Assembly: GCA_965140555.1 (NCBI GenBank)
Contig: OZ223260.1
Span: 186,001 to 250,000 of the forward strand
Reading direction: 5' to 3'
Source of the DNA: UBA1351 sp965140555
GTDB lineage: Bacteria > Bacillota > Clostridia > Lachnospirales > Vallitaleaceae
Length of the DNA: 64,000 nt
Shown here: positions 44,070 to 51,467 of the stretch, piece by piece
Numbering within the stretch: position 1 is the first letter of the stretch
Layout: the number at the start of each line of letters is the position of its first letter
Made by a program: the position numbers and the translations under genes
Notes under the pieces: model-generated
Told to the model about the DNA's origin: nothing
The model's database searches: none
Seen by the model: only the letters and a program-made list of their open reading frames with translations

Positions 44070-46757
44070 ATGAGCACACTCGTTAATATTATCCTGATAA
44101 TTTTGCTTATACTTTTTACCGGACACATATATGTTGTCTATCGCTCAACGACAGACTTGGATGAAGAAATGCCTTCTATGACGATTGAGAGGGTTATTTT
44201 ACTTTTGTTTTTCTGTGTTGGGCATGGATATATTGCTTATGTAGAGGGGTTTACTAGAGCCCACTTAATGGTGCTTACTACCGGAGGAGCTCTTTTATTA
44301 CTCTACATTTTAGGGGCATATATGATTGACTATTTGGAACCGACCATTTGGCATGTTATAGCGATGCTCCAGCTTATTGGCGGGATTATGTTACATCGTT
44401 TAGATGTGAACGTTGCTGTAAGGCAAGGGTTTTATGGTATTGGCGGATTTTTGGCCATGCTAATTATTACTGTTATAGTGCGGAAAATTAAGTTTTTGGA
44501 TAAGATGCAATGGCTTTATTTTGTGCTGTCTATTGGTCTGCTTCTTATAGCCAATTCAACAGCGAATGGTTCGACGAATTGGTTTGCCATTAAGCAATTT
44601 AGCTTCCAGCCCTCTGAATTTGTGAAGATTCTTTTTGCCTTTGCTTTAGCTGCCTTTTTTAGAGGAGCCTATACCTTTAGACGTTTGGTTATCGGATCCG
44701 TCTACAGTGCTGTATTAGTTCTCATTCTAGTCTATCAGCGAGATCTTGGAAGTGCCTTGCTATTCTTTGCAATATATATGGTTTTATCCTATATGTATTG
44801 TAGAAAGCGTTATATTACCATCGCTCAGCTAGTAGCATTTGCTTGTGGTTCTGTCCTTGCATATCATCTTTTTGGACATGTTGCGCGTCGAATAGATGCA
44901 TGGATGCATCCTTTCTCATATATTGATGATCAAGGGCATCAGATTGTACAAGGTTTATTTGCATTTGCTTATGGGAAATGGACCGGAGCCGGTTTGTTTG
45001 AGGGTATGCCGTATAAAATTCCGGCAATCAAAACGGATTATATATTTGCGGCCATTGGAGAAGAGCTGGGAAGTATTATTGCGATTTTAACAATTTTATT
45101 GTTTTTGTTTTTAATTATATTTCTACTTAGTCAAGGACAGAAGAATAAAGATATATTTAAAGCCTATGTAAGTGTTGCTATGGCAGTTATGCTTGGACTT
45201 CAAGGATTTATTATTCTAGGTGGAGTCATCAAGTTAATACCACTTACCGGAGTGACACTTCCTTTTGTTAGTTATGGAGGAACGTCGATTGTAACATCAA
45301 CCATAACTGTCGGCCTAATTGAAGTAATCAGTAAGATGGAAGATGAATCAAAAACGCGTCAGTATCGAGCCCATACCCTTATAAGCATTAAGATCGTTTT
45401 TTCAGCAATGTTTATGGTATTAATCAGTTATTTTTCTTATTTTCTTATTGTACAAAGTGACCAAGCAGCTCTCAATAGCTACAACCCAAGATTGAGTAGG
45501 ATAGAAGAACACGTACTCCGTGGGCGTATACTCGATATTGACGGAAATGTTTTGGCATATTCCCAAGAGTCTGAGAATGGACAGGTGCGTCATTATCCGT
45601 ATAAGAATATGTATGCCCATGCGGTTGGGTATGTTGATGTAGGAAAAACAGGAATAGAAGCTTATGAGAATTTGAATCTTTTGAATCCGAATCGGAATTT
45701 ATTTGAACAAATCCGAGGCGGCATCTTAGGTGAACCTAGAAAAGGGAGTGATATCTACCTATCTTTAGACCAGAGACTTCAAGAGATTGCATATAAAGCC
45801 TTAGAAGGGCAAAAAGGTGCTGTCGTAGCCATGGACCCACAAACGGGTCAGATTCTTGCCATGGTATCAAAACCGGATTATGATCCAAACCTTATTGCCA
45901 CGGTATATCAAGATTTAATTGATAATGAAGAAGATGCCATTCTTTTGAATCGGGTAACGAATGGTGTTTATCCACCGGGATCAACGTTTAAAATTTTGAC
46001 AGCCTTAGAGTATGTGAAAGAACATGGAGAAGTGTTTTCATATGTATGCAAAGGGTTTGAAACCTTTGCGACGAAGACGATTCACTGTTACGGAAATACT
46101 GCCCATGGAAGTGAAGATTTGACAAGAGCCTTTGCGGTATCTTGCAATACGGCTTTTGCAACAATGGGAGAAGCCTTGAATATGGATAAACTTCAAGAGT
46201 TAGGAGAACGTTTGTTGTTTAACCAAGATTTACCCTATGCCTTCAATCATGTGCGTAGTTCATTGAATGTATCCGAATCCATGACACCGGAGATGCGTGT
46301 AGAGACCGTTATTGGCCAAGGTGAGACACTAATAACACCACTGCATAATTTGTTAATTGTTTCTGCTATTGCTAATGGTGGGCAGCTTATGGAACCGTAT
46401 TTGGTAGACCATATAACGAGTCCGACAGGGAAGCTAGTTGAAAAACGCTTACCAAAGGAAAGCAGTGTTCTTTTTGATACATCCGAAACAGCTTTGTTAA
46501 AATCCTATATGGAAGAAGTTGTACAAACGGGTACAGGAAGAGGGTTGTTGTCGGACGACTATACAGCGGCAGGTAAGACAGGATCGGCAGAAAATCCCTT
46601 TGGGCTACCCCATGCTTGGTTTGTCGGTTTTGCACCGGTAGATCAGCCCCGGATTGCTGTTGCTATCGTCGTTGAGAATGCAGGAAGTAGTGGTCGCCAT
46701 GCGGTACCAGTGGCAAAATCGCTCTTTGATGCATATCTTATACCGAGTTCGAACTGA
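44070..46757 (+). CDS. Fused SEDS glycosyltransferase / class B penicillin-binding protein
   Basis: 895 residues in one uninterrupted frame. Residues about 1-425 are an FtsW/RodA-type polymerase with 10 or more helices: TNWFAIKQFSFQPSEFVKI, YQRDLGSALLFFAIYM, PLTGVTLPFVSYGGTS. A further helix (about 438-460) leads to a class B PBP: RGRILDIDGNVLA, then a transpeptidase with SxxK at Ser638-Lys641 (PPGSTFK), SxN at Ser691-Cys-Asn693 and KTG at 836-838. So glycan polymerisation and crosslinking sit on one chain. No PASTA domain; the PBP pedestal is short. Usually these are two proteins encoded side by side. Confidence 0.92.
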   Translation: MSTLVNIILIILLILFTGHIYVVYRSTTDLDEEMPSMTIERVILLLFFCVGHGYIAYVEGFTRAHLMVLTTGGALLLLYILGAYMIDYLEPTIWHVIAMLQLIGGIMLHRLDVNVAVRQGFYGIGGFLAMLIITVIVRKIKFLDKMQWLYFVLSIGLLLIANSTANGSTNWFAIKQFSFQPSEFVKILFAFALAAFFRGAYTFRRLVIGSVYSAVLVLILVYQRDLGSALLFFAIYMVLSYMYCRKRYITIAQLVAFACGSVLAYHLFGHVARRIDAWMHPFSYIDDQGHQIVQGLFAFAYGKWTGAGLFEGMPYKIPAIKTDYIFAAIGEELGSIIAILTILLFLFLIIFLLSQGQKNKDIFKAYVSVAMAVMLGLQGFIILGGVIKLIPLTGVTLPFVSYGGTSIVTSTITVGLIEVISKMEDESKTRQYRAHTLISIKIVFSAMFMVLISYFSYFLIVQSDQAALNSYNPRLSRIEEHVLRGRILDIDGNVLAYSQESENGQVRHYPYKNMYAHAVGYVDVGKTGIEAYENLNLLNPNRNLFEQIRGGILGEPRKGSDIYLSLDQRLQEIAYKALEGQKGAVVAMDPQTGQILAMVSKPDYDPNLIATVYQDLIDNEEDAILLNRVTNGVYPPGSTFKILTALEYVKEHGEVFSYVCKGFETFATKTIHCYGNTAHGSEDLTRAFAVSCNTAFATMGEALNMDKLQELGERLLFNQDLPYAFNHVRSSLNVSESMTPEMRVETVIGQGETLITPLHNLLIVSAIANGGQLMEPYLVDHITSPTGKLVEKRLPKESSVLFDTSETALLKSYMEEVVQTGTGRGLLSDDYTAAGKTGSAENPFGLPHAWFVGFAPVDQPRIAVAIVVENAGSSGRHAVPVAKSLFDAYLIPSSN

Positions 46758-46775
46758 CAACTGTGCAAATATGAG

Positions 46776-46804
46776 TTGATTATTCTACCAAAAAAGGGTA
46801 TACT
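46776..46804 (+). promoter_or_regulatory. Promoter of the Nudix gene
   Basis: TTGATT (46776-46781), 17-bp spacer, TATACT (46799-46804), 48 bp before the start codon. Confidence 0.75.
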
Positions 46805-46852
46805 CTAAGTAAGAGATTCACGATTAGCACCCACTTACAAGGAGGCATATAC

Positions 46853-47305
46853 ATGGTAGAAGCAGTAAGTTGTGGCGGGGTGGTAATCCATAGAGGAAAA
46901 ATTTTATTACTCTATAAGAACTATAAAGGCAGATACGAAGGCTGGGTCCTTCCGAAAGGAACTGTCGAAGAAGGCGAAGAGTACAAGCAAACTGCACTTC
47001 GGGAAGTACAAGAAGAATCCGGAGTCAAAGGTAATATAATTAAATATATTGGTAAAAGCCAGTATTCCTTTAGGGTTGCCAATGATTCAGTGGTCAAATA
47101 TGTTCACTGGTATCTGATGAAAGCCTATAATTATTATAGCAAGCCACAAAAAGAGGAATATTTCGTGGATTCAGGTTATTATAAGTTTCATGAAGCCTAT
47201 CATTTGTTGAAATTTCCTAATGAGAAACAAATTCTAGAACAAGCCTATAATGACTATCTAGAACTTAAGAAATGCAACATGTGGGGGAATAAGAAATATT
47301 TATAA
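46853..47305 (+). CDS. Nudix hydrolase
   Basis: 150 residues. Complete Nudix box G-x5-E-x7-REVQEESG, from Gly35 (starts GTVEEGEEYKQTALREVQ). Flanking GWVLPKG and the aromatic C-terminal half (VKYVHWYLMKAYNYYSK) resemble Ap4A-type/MutT-like enzymes, but the substrate cannot be assigned. AAGGAGG precedes the ATG. Own promoter and terminator make it a single-gene unit. Confidence 0.9.
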   Translation: MVEAVSCGGVVIHRGKILLLYKNYKGRYEGWVLPKGTVEEGEEYKQTALREVQEESGVKGNIIKYIGKSQYSFRVANDSVVKYVHWYLMKAYNYYSKPQKEEYFVDSGYYKFHEAYHLLKFPNEKQILEQAYNDYLELKKCNMWGNKKYL

Positions 47306-47340
47306 TTCTGGTCACGAATTGAATGATTTTGTAAATAATG

Positions 47341-47362
47341 ACGAGCCTTCGGGCTCGTTTTT
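47341..47362 (+). terminator. Terminator of the Nudix gene
   Basis: 7-bp GC-rich stem ACGAGCC/GGCTCGT closed by a stable TTCG tetraloop, followed by a T-run (47358-47362). A second 10-bp hairpin with a CGAA loop lies at 47372-47395 without a T-run. Confidence 0.9.
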
Positions 47363-47442
47363 CATGTACTAGGAAATTCCTCGAAAGGAATTTTCGTCGG
47401 ACAGTGTAGAACAATCCGTCAAAGGCAGTGTTCAAATAAATG

Positions 47443-47471
47443 TTGACAAAACAATCCTTGTTTTGTACTAT
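47443..47471 (+). promoter_or_regulatory. Strong promoter with a 21-bp operator-like dyad in its spacer
   Basis: TTGACA (47443-47448), 17-bp spacer, TACTAT (47466-47471). The spacer is filled by a perfect inverted repeat, ACAAAACAA-tcc-TTGTTTTGT (47446-47466), the geometry of a repressor site that would block polymerase. Confidence 0.7.
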
Positions 47472-47477
47472 GTATAT

Positions 47478-47561
47478 ATAAGAATTACATAATGGATTGT
47501 GACTGTTCGGCAGGCAAGACCAAAAAAGATGATAATATATTTCTTTTTTTGGTCTTTTTTT
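47478..47561 (+). ncRNA. Candidate short leader RNA / sRNA ending at an intrinsic terminator
   Basis: From the start site expected 6-8 nt after the -10 to the end of the T-run is about 84 nt. No open reading frame with a ribosome binding site is evident inside. It is either the attenuated leader of the esterase gene at 47600 or a free small RNA. The exact 5' end is estimated. Confidence 0.45.
47516..47561 (+). terminator. Terminator/attenuator before the SLH esterase gene
   Basis: AAGACC-A6-GA (47516-47529) pairs with TC-T7-GGTCTT (47542-47556); a T-run continues to 47561. It lies between the only visible promoter and the gene start at 47600. Confidence 0.8.
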
Positions 47562-47599
47562 GTTGAAAGTTATGAACCGGAATAAAAGGAGGATTTATA

Positions 47600-49276
47600 A
47601 TGAAGGATAAGAGTGCGTTACAATTATTCAAAAAAGGAAAGGTCATGTCATGTATGATTGCAATAACCCTACTTGTTAATCTGATGTATTCACCGACGGT
47701 ATTGGCAGCGCAGAATACAGAGCAGTATAAAGGAAGGTGGTCCGAAGCGATTGTACAAAAGTGGATGGATAAAAACGTATGGGAAGGTAATGATGTGAAT
47801 TTTGAACCAACAGCCGACATAACCGGAAAAGAGTTCAATCGTTTGTTTCAAGGGATGTTAGATGGAGAAGCTAGCCTAGTCTTAGGTGACGTTGTTTCTC
47901 GTATAGAAGCAGTAACGGCTATCTACAATTATTTGGGAGAAACTGTAAACGAAGATGTCATGTTTCAAGATATGGACACCTACAGTGAACCAGAACGTCT
48001 TGCTATCAAAACACTAGTACACTTGGGTCTTATTCAAGGATATCCGGATGGTTATTTTTATGGTCGTAATACATTGACCCAAGAACAAGCAGTTGTAATG
48101 CTTGATCGTCTTGTGGATTATAAAAATGCCTTTCATGTTACTGCACAGAATTACGTGGATGATGCGGGATATATGATGAAAGGTCTGTCTTATAATGTGA
48201 ATGATACTTTTTCACAAGAGGATGTACAGGGTCTATCCTTTGATATTGAATTTACAATTCCGCCAAATACCTGGTTAGGTGAAACAGAGAATAAAAAAGA
48301 AAAGGCGGTTATAAAGAGTGTCAAATTAGAAGATAATATGTTGACGGTTACCTTTGAACCGACAAATTCCGCCAATTTATTAGAGGCGACTGTTGATAGC
48401 TCTGATGATCGATTTGATAGTGTTAAAGGTCGATTTGATAAAACAACTCCAATTGTTGATGCTTTCAAAAAACATAGTTTTACGGCAAGTAATAACACAA
48501 TGCTTACCTATTGGCTATATACACCTGAAGATGCAGAGAATGTTCCGCTAATGATTTGGGAACACGGTGGTGGAGAAGTCTTAAGTAGTTCATACGAAGG
48601 TGCCAATCTTGTTGCCAATAGAGGAGCAGTTGCATGGATTGAAGAAGGCTATAATACAGCTGTATTATCCGTTCAATATCCTGAAAATTATGCCTTTGGA
48701 ATTACTGAAGTTCCGGATGAACTTGAGCAAATGCATGCGTTTAATCTTGCGAAATTTGAATTAGTGAATCATTTGATTGATGAAGGTATTATTGACAAAA
48801 GCAGAATATATATATCAGGAGCATCGTCTGGTGGTGGTGGCGCACTGCGATTCTTGATGGATTATCCTGAACTTTTTGCAGGAGGACTATTAATGTGTAC
48901 GAAAGATACGTTAGTTCCAATGTCGTTAAAATATGATCTTGCCTATAAGTTGGACAATACAGACGATTTAAGAATTACACAAGAACAATATGACGAAAGC
49001 TATGCATTAGCGATGAAGGAATTAAAAGGTAACCGTATTGTTGATGTGCCTTTATGGATTGTTCACGCTAAGAATGATCAGGTATGTACAAGTTACACAT
49101 CAATCATTCTTGATGAAGCATTAACGGAATTGGGTTCAACAGAGCATCATCTTTCAATATATTCAGATGAAGAAATGGAAGATTTCGGTGTTCATCAAAT
49201 TTATCATGGTGTTTGGACACCGACTCTTCACAACAAAGAAATCATGGATTGGATGTACAATCAAGTGAACGACTAA
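47600..49276 (+). CDS. SLH-domain surface esterase (alpha/beta hydrolase)
   Basis: 558 residues. Signal peptide with cleavage near residue 36 (SPTVLA-AQ). Residues about 40-175 hold two S-layer homology repeats (RWSEAIVQKWMDKNVWEG; LAIKTLVHLGLIQGYPDGYF), a possible third being incomplete. Then a beta-rich linker (about 200-300) and an alpha/beta hydrolase: oxyanion region EHGGGE, nucleophile elbow GASSG with Ser409, HAKNDQV as the likely acid region and HQIYHG near the C-terminus as the likely His. It resembles carbohydrate/phenolic esterases; the substrate is unknown. AAAGGAGG precedes the ATG. Confidence 0.83.
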   Translation: MKDKSALQLFKKGKVMSCMIAITLLVNLMYSPTVLAAQNTEQYKGRWSEAIVQKWMDKNVWEGNDVNFEPTADITGKEFNRLFQGMLDGEASLVLGDVVSRIEAVTAIYNYLGETVNEDVMFQDMDTYSEPERLAIKTLVHLGLIQGYPDGYFYGRNTLTQEQAVVMLDRLVDYKNAFHVTAQNYVDDAGYMMKGLSYNVNDTFSQEDVQGLSFDIEFTIPPNTWLGETENKKEKAVIKSVKLEDNMLTVTFEPTNSANLLEATVDSSDDRFDSVKGRFDKTTPIVDAFKKHSFTASNNTMLTYWLYTPEDAENVPLMIWEHGGGEVLSSSYEGANLVANRGAVAWIEEGYNTAVLSVQYPENYAFGITEVPDELEQMHAFNLAKFELVNHLIDEGIIDKSRIYISGASSGGGGALRFLMDYPELFAGGLLMCTKDTLVPMSLKYDLAYKLDNTDDLRITQEQYDESYALAMKELKGNRIVDVPLWIVHAKNDQVCTSYTSIILDEALTELGSTEHHLSIYSDEEMEDFGVHQIYHGVWTPTLHNKEIMDWMYNQVND

Positions 49277-49289
49277 AAGTTCTCAAGTT

Positions 49290-49319
49290 AAAAGACTGCA
49301 CAGTGTGCAGTCTTTTTTT
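49290..49319 (+). terminator. Terminator of the SLH esterase gene
   Basis: AAAAGACTGCACA pairs with TGTGCAGTCTTTT around 49290-49316, with seven Ts at the end. The stretch 49320-49427 after it shows nothing I can assign. Confidence 0.9.
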
Positions 49320-49427
49320 ATATAGTTTAGCGTGATGTTTGAATGAATTCGGGAAAACAAAGAAATAATTTGTCTATTTATGAGCGATACAGTACACGAG
49401 TGGACACGAATAGTAAAGGGAACTACA

Positions 49428-49471
49428 AAAAAGATAATAAAAAAGATTATATAAAGAATCTTATATAATCT
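49428..49471 (-). terminator. Terminator of the tRNA unit
   Basis: Perfect 11-bp stem AGATTATATAA/TTATATAATCT (49444-49454/49461-49471); read on the - strand it is followed by a T-rich run (49443-49428), just past tRNA-Val. Confidence 0.75.
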
Positions 49472-49479
49472 TAACTGAG

Positions 49480-49553
49480 TGGGCGTGACTGGATTCGAAC
49501 CAGCGACCCCTTGCATGTCAAGCAAGTACTCTAACCGACTGAGCTACACTCCC
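49480..49553 (-). tRNA. tRNA-Val (GAC)
   Basis: 74 nt. Cloverleaf: acceptor GGGAGTG/CACGCCC, D stem GCTC, anticodon stem CTTGC/GCAAG with loop TTGACAT (anticodon GAC), T arm GCTGG-TTCGAAT-CCAGT, discriminator A. The 3' CCA is not encoded. The acceptor stem has an A4-G69 mismatch, unusual for this tRNA. Confidence 0.92.
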
Positions 49554-49573
49554 ATATAAAACAATCAATCCAA

Positions 49574-49657
49574 TGCGGATAGTGGGAGTCGAACCCACAC
49601 TATGTCACCATAACTGGATTTTGAATCCAGCGCGTCTGCCTATTCCGCCATATCCGC
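49574..49657 (-). tRNA. tRNA-Leu (CAA)
   Basis: 84 nt with the long variable arm of a class II tRNA. Acceptor GCGGATA/TATCCGC, anticodon stem CTGGA/TCCAG with loop TTCAAAA (anticodon CAA, codon UUG), T arm GTGGG-TTCGACT-CCCAC, discriminator A, no encoded CCA. Transcribed before tRNA-Val, 20 bp apart. Confidence 0.95.
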
Positions 49658-49673
49658 TAGATTAAGCCTAATT

Positions 49674-49702
49674 AGAATAGCATAAAAATCGTATAAAAGC
49701 AA
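49674..49702 (-). promoter_or_regulatory. Promoter of the tRNA-Leu/tRNA-Val unit
   Basis: On the - strand, TTGCTT (49702-49697), 17-bp spacer, TATTCT (49679-49674), 16 bp before tRNA-Leu. Confidence 0.6.
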
Positions 49703-49761
49703 GTCGTTTTCAACAAAAGTTGTAAAATATTGATAATATAATGTAGCTTTAGAACTAAGTA

Positions 49762-49770
49762 TGATATAAT
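49762..49770 (+). promoter_or_regulatory. Extended -10 promoter of the ECF sigma operon
   Basis: TGATATAAT, an extended -10 with perfect TATAAT (49765-49770) and no convincing -35, 33 bp before the sigma factor start. No obvious ECF autoregulatory -35 (AAC-type) was seen. Confidence 0.55.
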
Positions 49771-49803
49771 TGGGTCGAGAGAAAAGGAGAAAGGAGGAGA
49801 GAT

Positions 49804-50394
49804 ATGGAACAAATGGAAGAGCGATTAATAAAAAAAGCTCAAAAAGGTGATGTTAAGGCATTTGATCATCTCTTGAGACAATATGAACAGCGGATTTATG
49901 CCATAGCCTTTAAGGTTTTTAAAAACGAACCGGATGCCTATGATGTTGCTCAAGAGATTGCGATTAAAGTGTATTCCAAAATTGATCAATTCCGTTTTGA
50001 ATCAGCCTTTGGCACTTGGTTACATCGGTTGGCAATGAATACGGCAATTGATGAATATCGGAAGATGAAACGTAAGATGAAACGGGAAGAATCTTACGAT
50101 AAACCAATGGACTATGGAGAAGAAACCATTGTCAAGCAATATGAAGATCCTCATGATACCCCAGAAGAAGCCTATCTTCGTTCTGAACGAGTTCGTGAGG
50201 TATGGACCGCATTAGATAAACTGAAAGAAGATCATCGTACAATTATTGTTATGAAGGATATAGAAGATAAAGCTTATCAGGAGATAAGCGATCTATTAGA
50301 TATAAATATTGGAACAGTTAAGTCAAGACTTGCTCGGGCTCGACTTGCATTAAAGGAAGAAATTCAAAGGATGAGGGAACAAAACGGTACATAA
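49804..50394 (+). CDS. ECF-type RNA polymerase sigma factor
   Basis: 196 residues. Sigma region 2 (FDHLLRQYEQRIYAIAFKVF, DAYDVAQEIAIKVYSKIDQF, FGTWLHRLAMNTAIDEYRK) and region 4 (ALDKLKEDHRTIIVMKDIED, AYQEISDLLDINIGTVKSRL) separated by a charged linker (about 90-125); no region 1 or 3. AAAGGAGG precedes the ATG. The anti-sigma gene follows 12 bp later, with its start only about 30 bp away, so the pair is co-expressed. The stimulus is unknown. Confidence 0.95.
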   Translation: MEQMEERLIKKAQKGDVKAFDHLLRQYEQRIYAIAFKVFKNEPDAYDVAQEIAIKVYSKIDQFRFESAFGTWLHRLAMNTAIDEYRKMKRKMKREESYDKPMDYGEETIVKQYEDPHDTPEEAYLRSERVREVWTALDKLKEDHRTIIVMKDIEDKAYQEISDLLDINIGTVKSRLARARLALKEEIQRMREQNGT

Positions 50395-50424
50395 TACGTC
50401 CAATAAATGAAAGGAGGAATGATG

Positions 50425-51324
50425 ATGAACAACAATCATGATAGAATTAAGGAATTACTTCCTTTGTATATAGATAATGAATTGTCAGAAAAGGATGAAG
50501 CGGACGTATTAGAGCATTTAGCAGAGTGTGATGCGTGTCAAAATGAGTTGAATATGCTTATCGAGATCCAATCAGCGATGAAACTTGAGATGATACCCTT
50601 ACCGGATGGATTTCATGAAGCGACCATGGCCAAAATTGAGCAAGACACCCATAAGGTCAAAAGTCGATCTCGTTTTGATTACCGTCGTTATATGCATGTT
50701 GCTTCCATTTTAATTTTTGTGGCGATTATAGGGACCATCGGTTTTCGTCTTAGCTTTAGTGGAGGAAGTGCAGACAAGGGGATGGCAACAAGGAACACAA
50801 TGATTGCTGAAGATACAGCAACAGGCTCTTCGGCCGGCGAAGAAACACGCGAAAGCGTTGAGGAAGACAGCCAAATAGAGGCATTTACTTTTGATGATAA
50901 TGCAAATCGATCTTCGATGATTATTGAAGAAGATCCATCAGACCAAGAAGATTCGGGTGCATCTGACGGTGCTGAAGAGGAAAATACTACATCGGATGAT
51001 AGGGATATGGCAAGTGCTGATTCAGAAGGTGGAGAAAATGCGGCACCTTCCGAGGCTAGAATGTATGTTGATGAAGAAGCCACTGTTCAAAACGATGATA
51101 TTTTTAAAAATGAGGTTTACAATTCTAAGGAAAGTGGTAATTATGAAAGCGAAGAACCGTTAGTAAGTGCAAAAGAAGGGCAGAATGATGTTCTTATGGG
51201 TAGTCAACCCGAGGAGGATAATGAGTCCATAGGTGATTGGCTTTGGATTTTCATCCCCTTGGGACTGAGCATTCTTATTGGGATTACCTATAGTATTAGA
51301 CAACGTCATAAAAGTAGCGAGTAG
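50425..51324 (+). CDS. Zinc-finger anti-sigma factor with two membrane helices
   Basis: 299 residues. Cytoplasmic zf-HC2 domain with His-x3-Cys-x2-Cys (HLAECDACQNE), transmembrane helix at about residues 92-113, a very acidic Ser/Asp/Glu-rich extracellular region of about 150 residues, and a second transmembrane helix near the C-terminus (WLWIFIPLGLSILIGITYSI). Holds the preceding ECF sigma factor inactive until a signal. Several ATGs lie in a row; AAAGGAGG (50410-50417) best fits the one at 50425. The second helix makes both ends cytoplasmic, not the common single-pass layout. Confidence 0.88.
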   Translation: MNNNHDRIKELLPLYIDNELSEKDEADVLEHLAECDACQNELNMLIEIQSAMKLEMIPLPDGFHEATMAKIEQDTHKVKSRSRFDYRRYMHVASILIFVAIIGTIGFRLSFSGGSADKGMATRNTMIAEDTATGSSAGEETRESVEEDSQIEAFTFDDNANRSSMIIEEDPSDQEDSGASDGAEEENTTSDDRDMASADSEGGENAAPSEARMYVDEEATVQNDDIFKNEVYNSKESGNYESEEPLVSAKEGQNDVLMGSQPEEDNESIGDWLWIFIPLGLSILIGITYSIRQRHKSSE

Positions 51325-51346
51325 TGATAGAGGAATTATAAAGATT

Positions 51347-51386
51347 GCCCTATTATATGGATTTTCATATAATAGGGCTTAATTTT
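51347..51386 (+). terminator. Terminator of the sigma/anti-sigma operon
   Basis: 13-bp perfect stem (51347-51359 and 51366-51378) with 6-nt loop, followed by the imperfect T-run TTAATTTTA. Confidence 0.8.
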
Positions 51387-51407
51387 ATCCTTTATCTTTG
51401 CTATAAT
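51379..51407 (+). promoter_or_regulatory. Candidate polA promoter
   Basis: TTAATT (51379-51384), 17-bp spacer, TATAAT (51402-51407). The -35 overlaps the tail of the preceding terminator. 60 bp before the polA start. Confidence 0.55.
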
Positions 51408-51467
51408 AGATAAGATGATGGCATTGATATGAAAGTCAATGTCAATAAAAGGAAATGAGGCGACCAT

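Noticed and set aside
50688..51083. Antisense 131-codon open frame inside the anti-sigma gene
   Set aside because: It is the mirror of an acidic Ser/Asp/Glu-rich coding stretch; no start signals or protein motifs.
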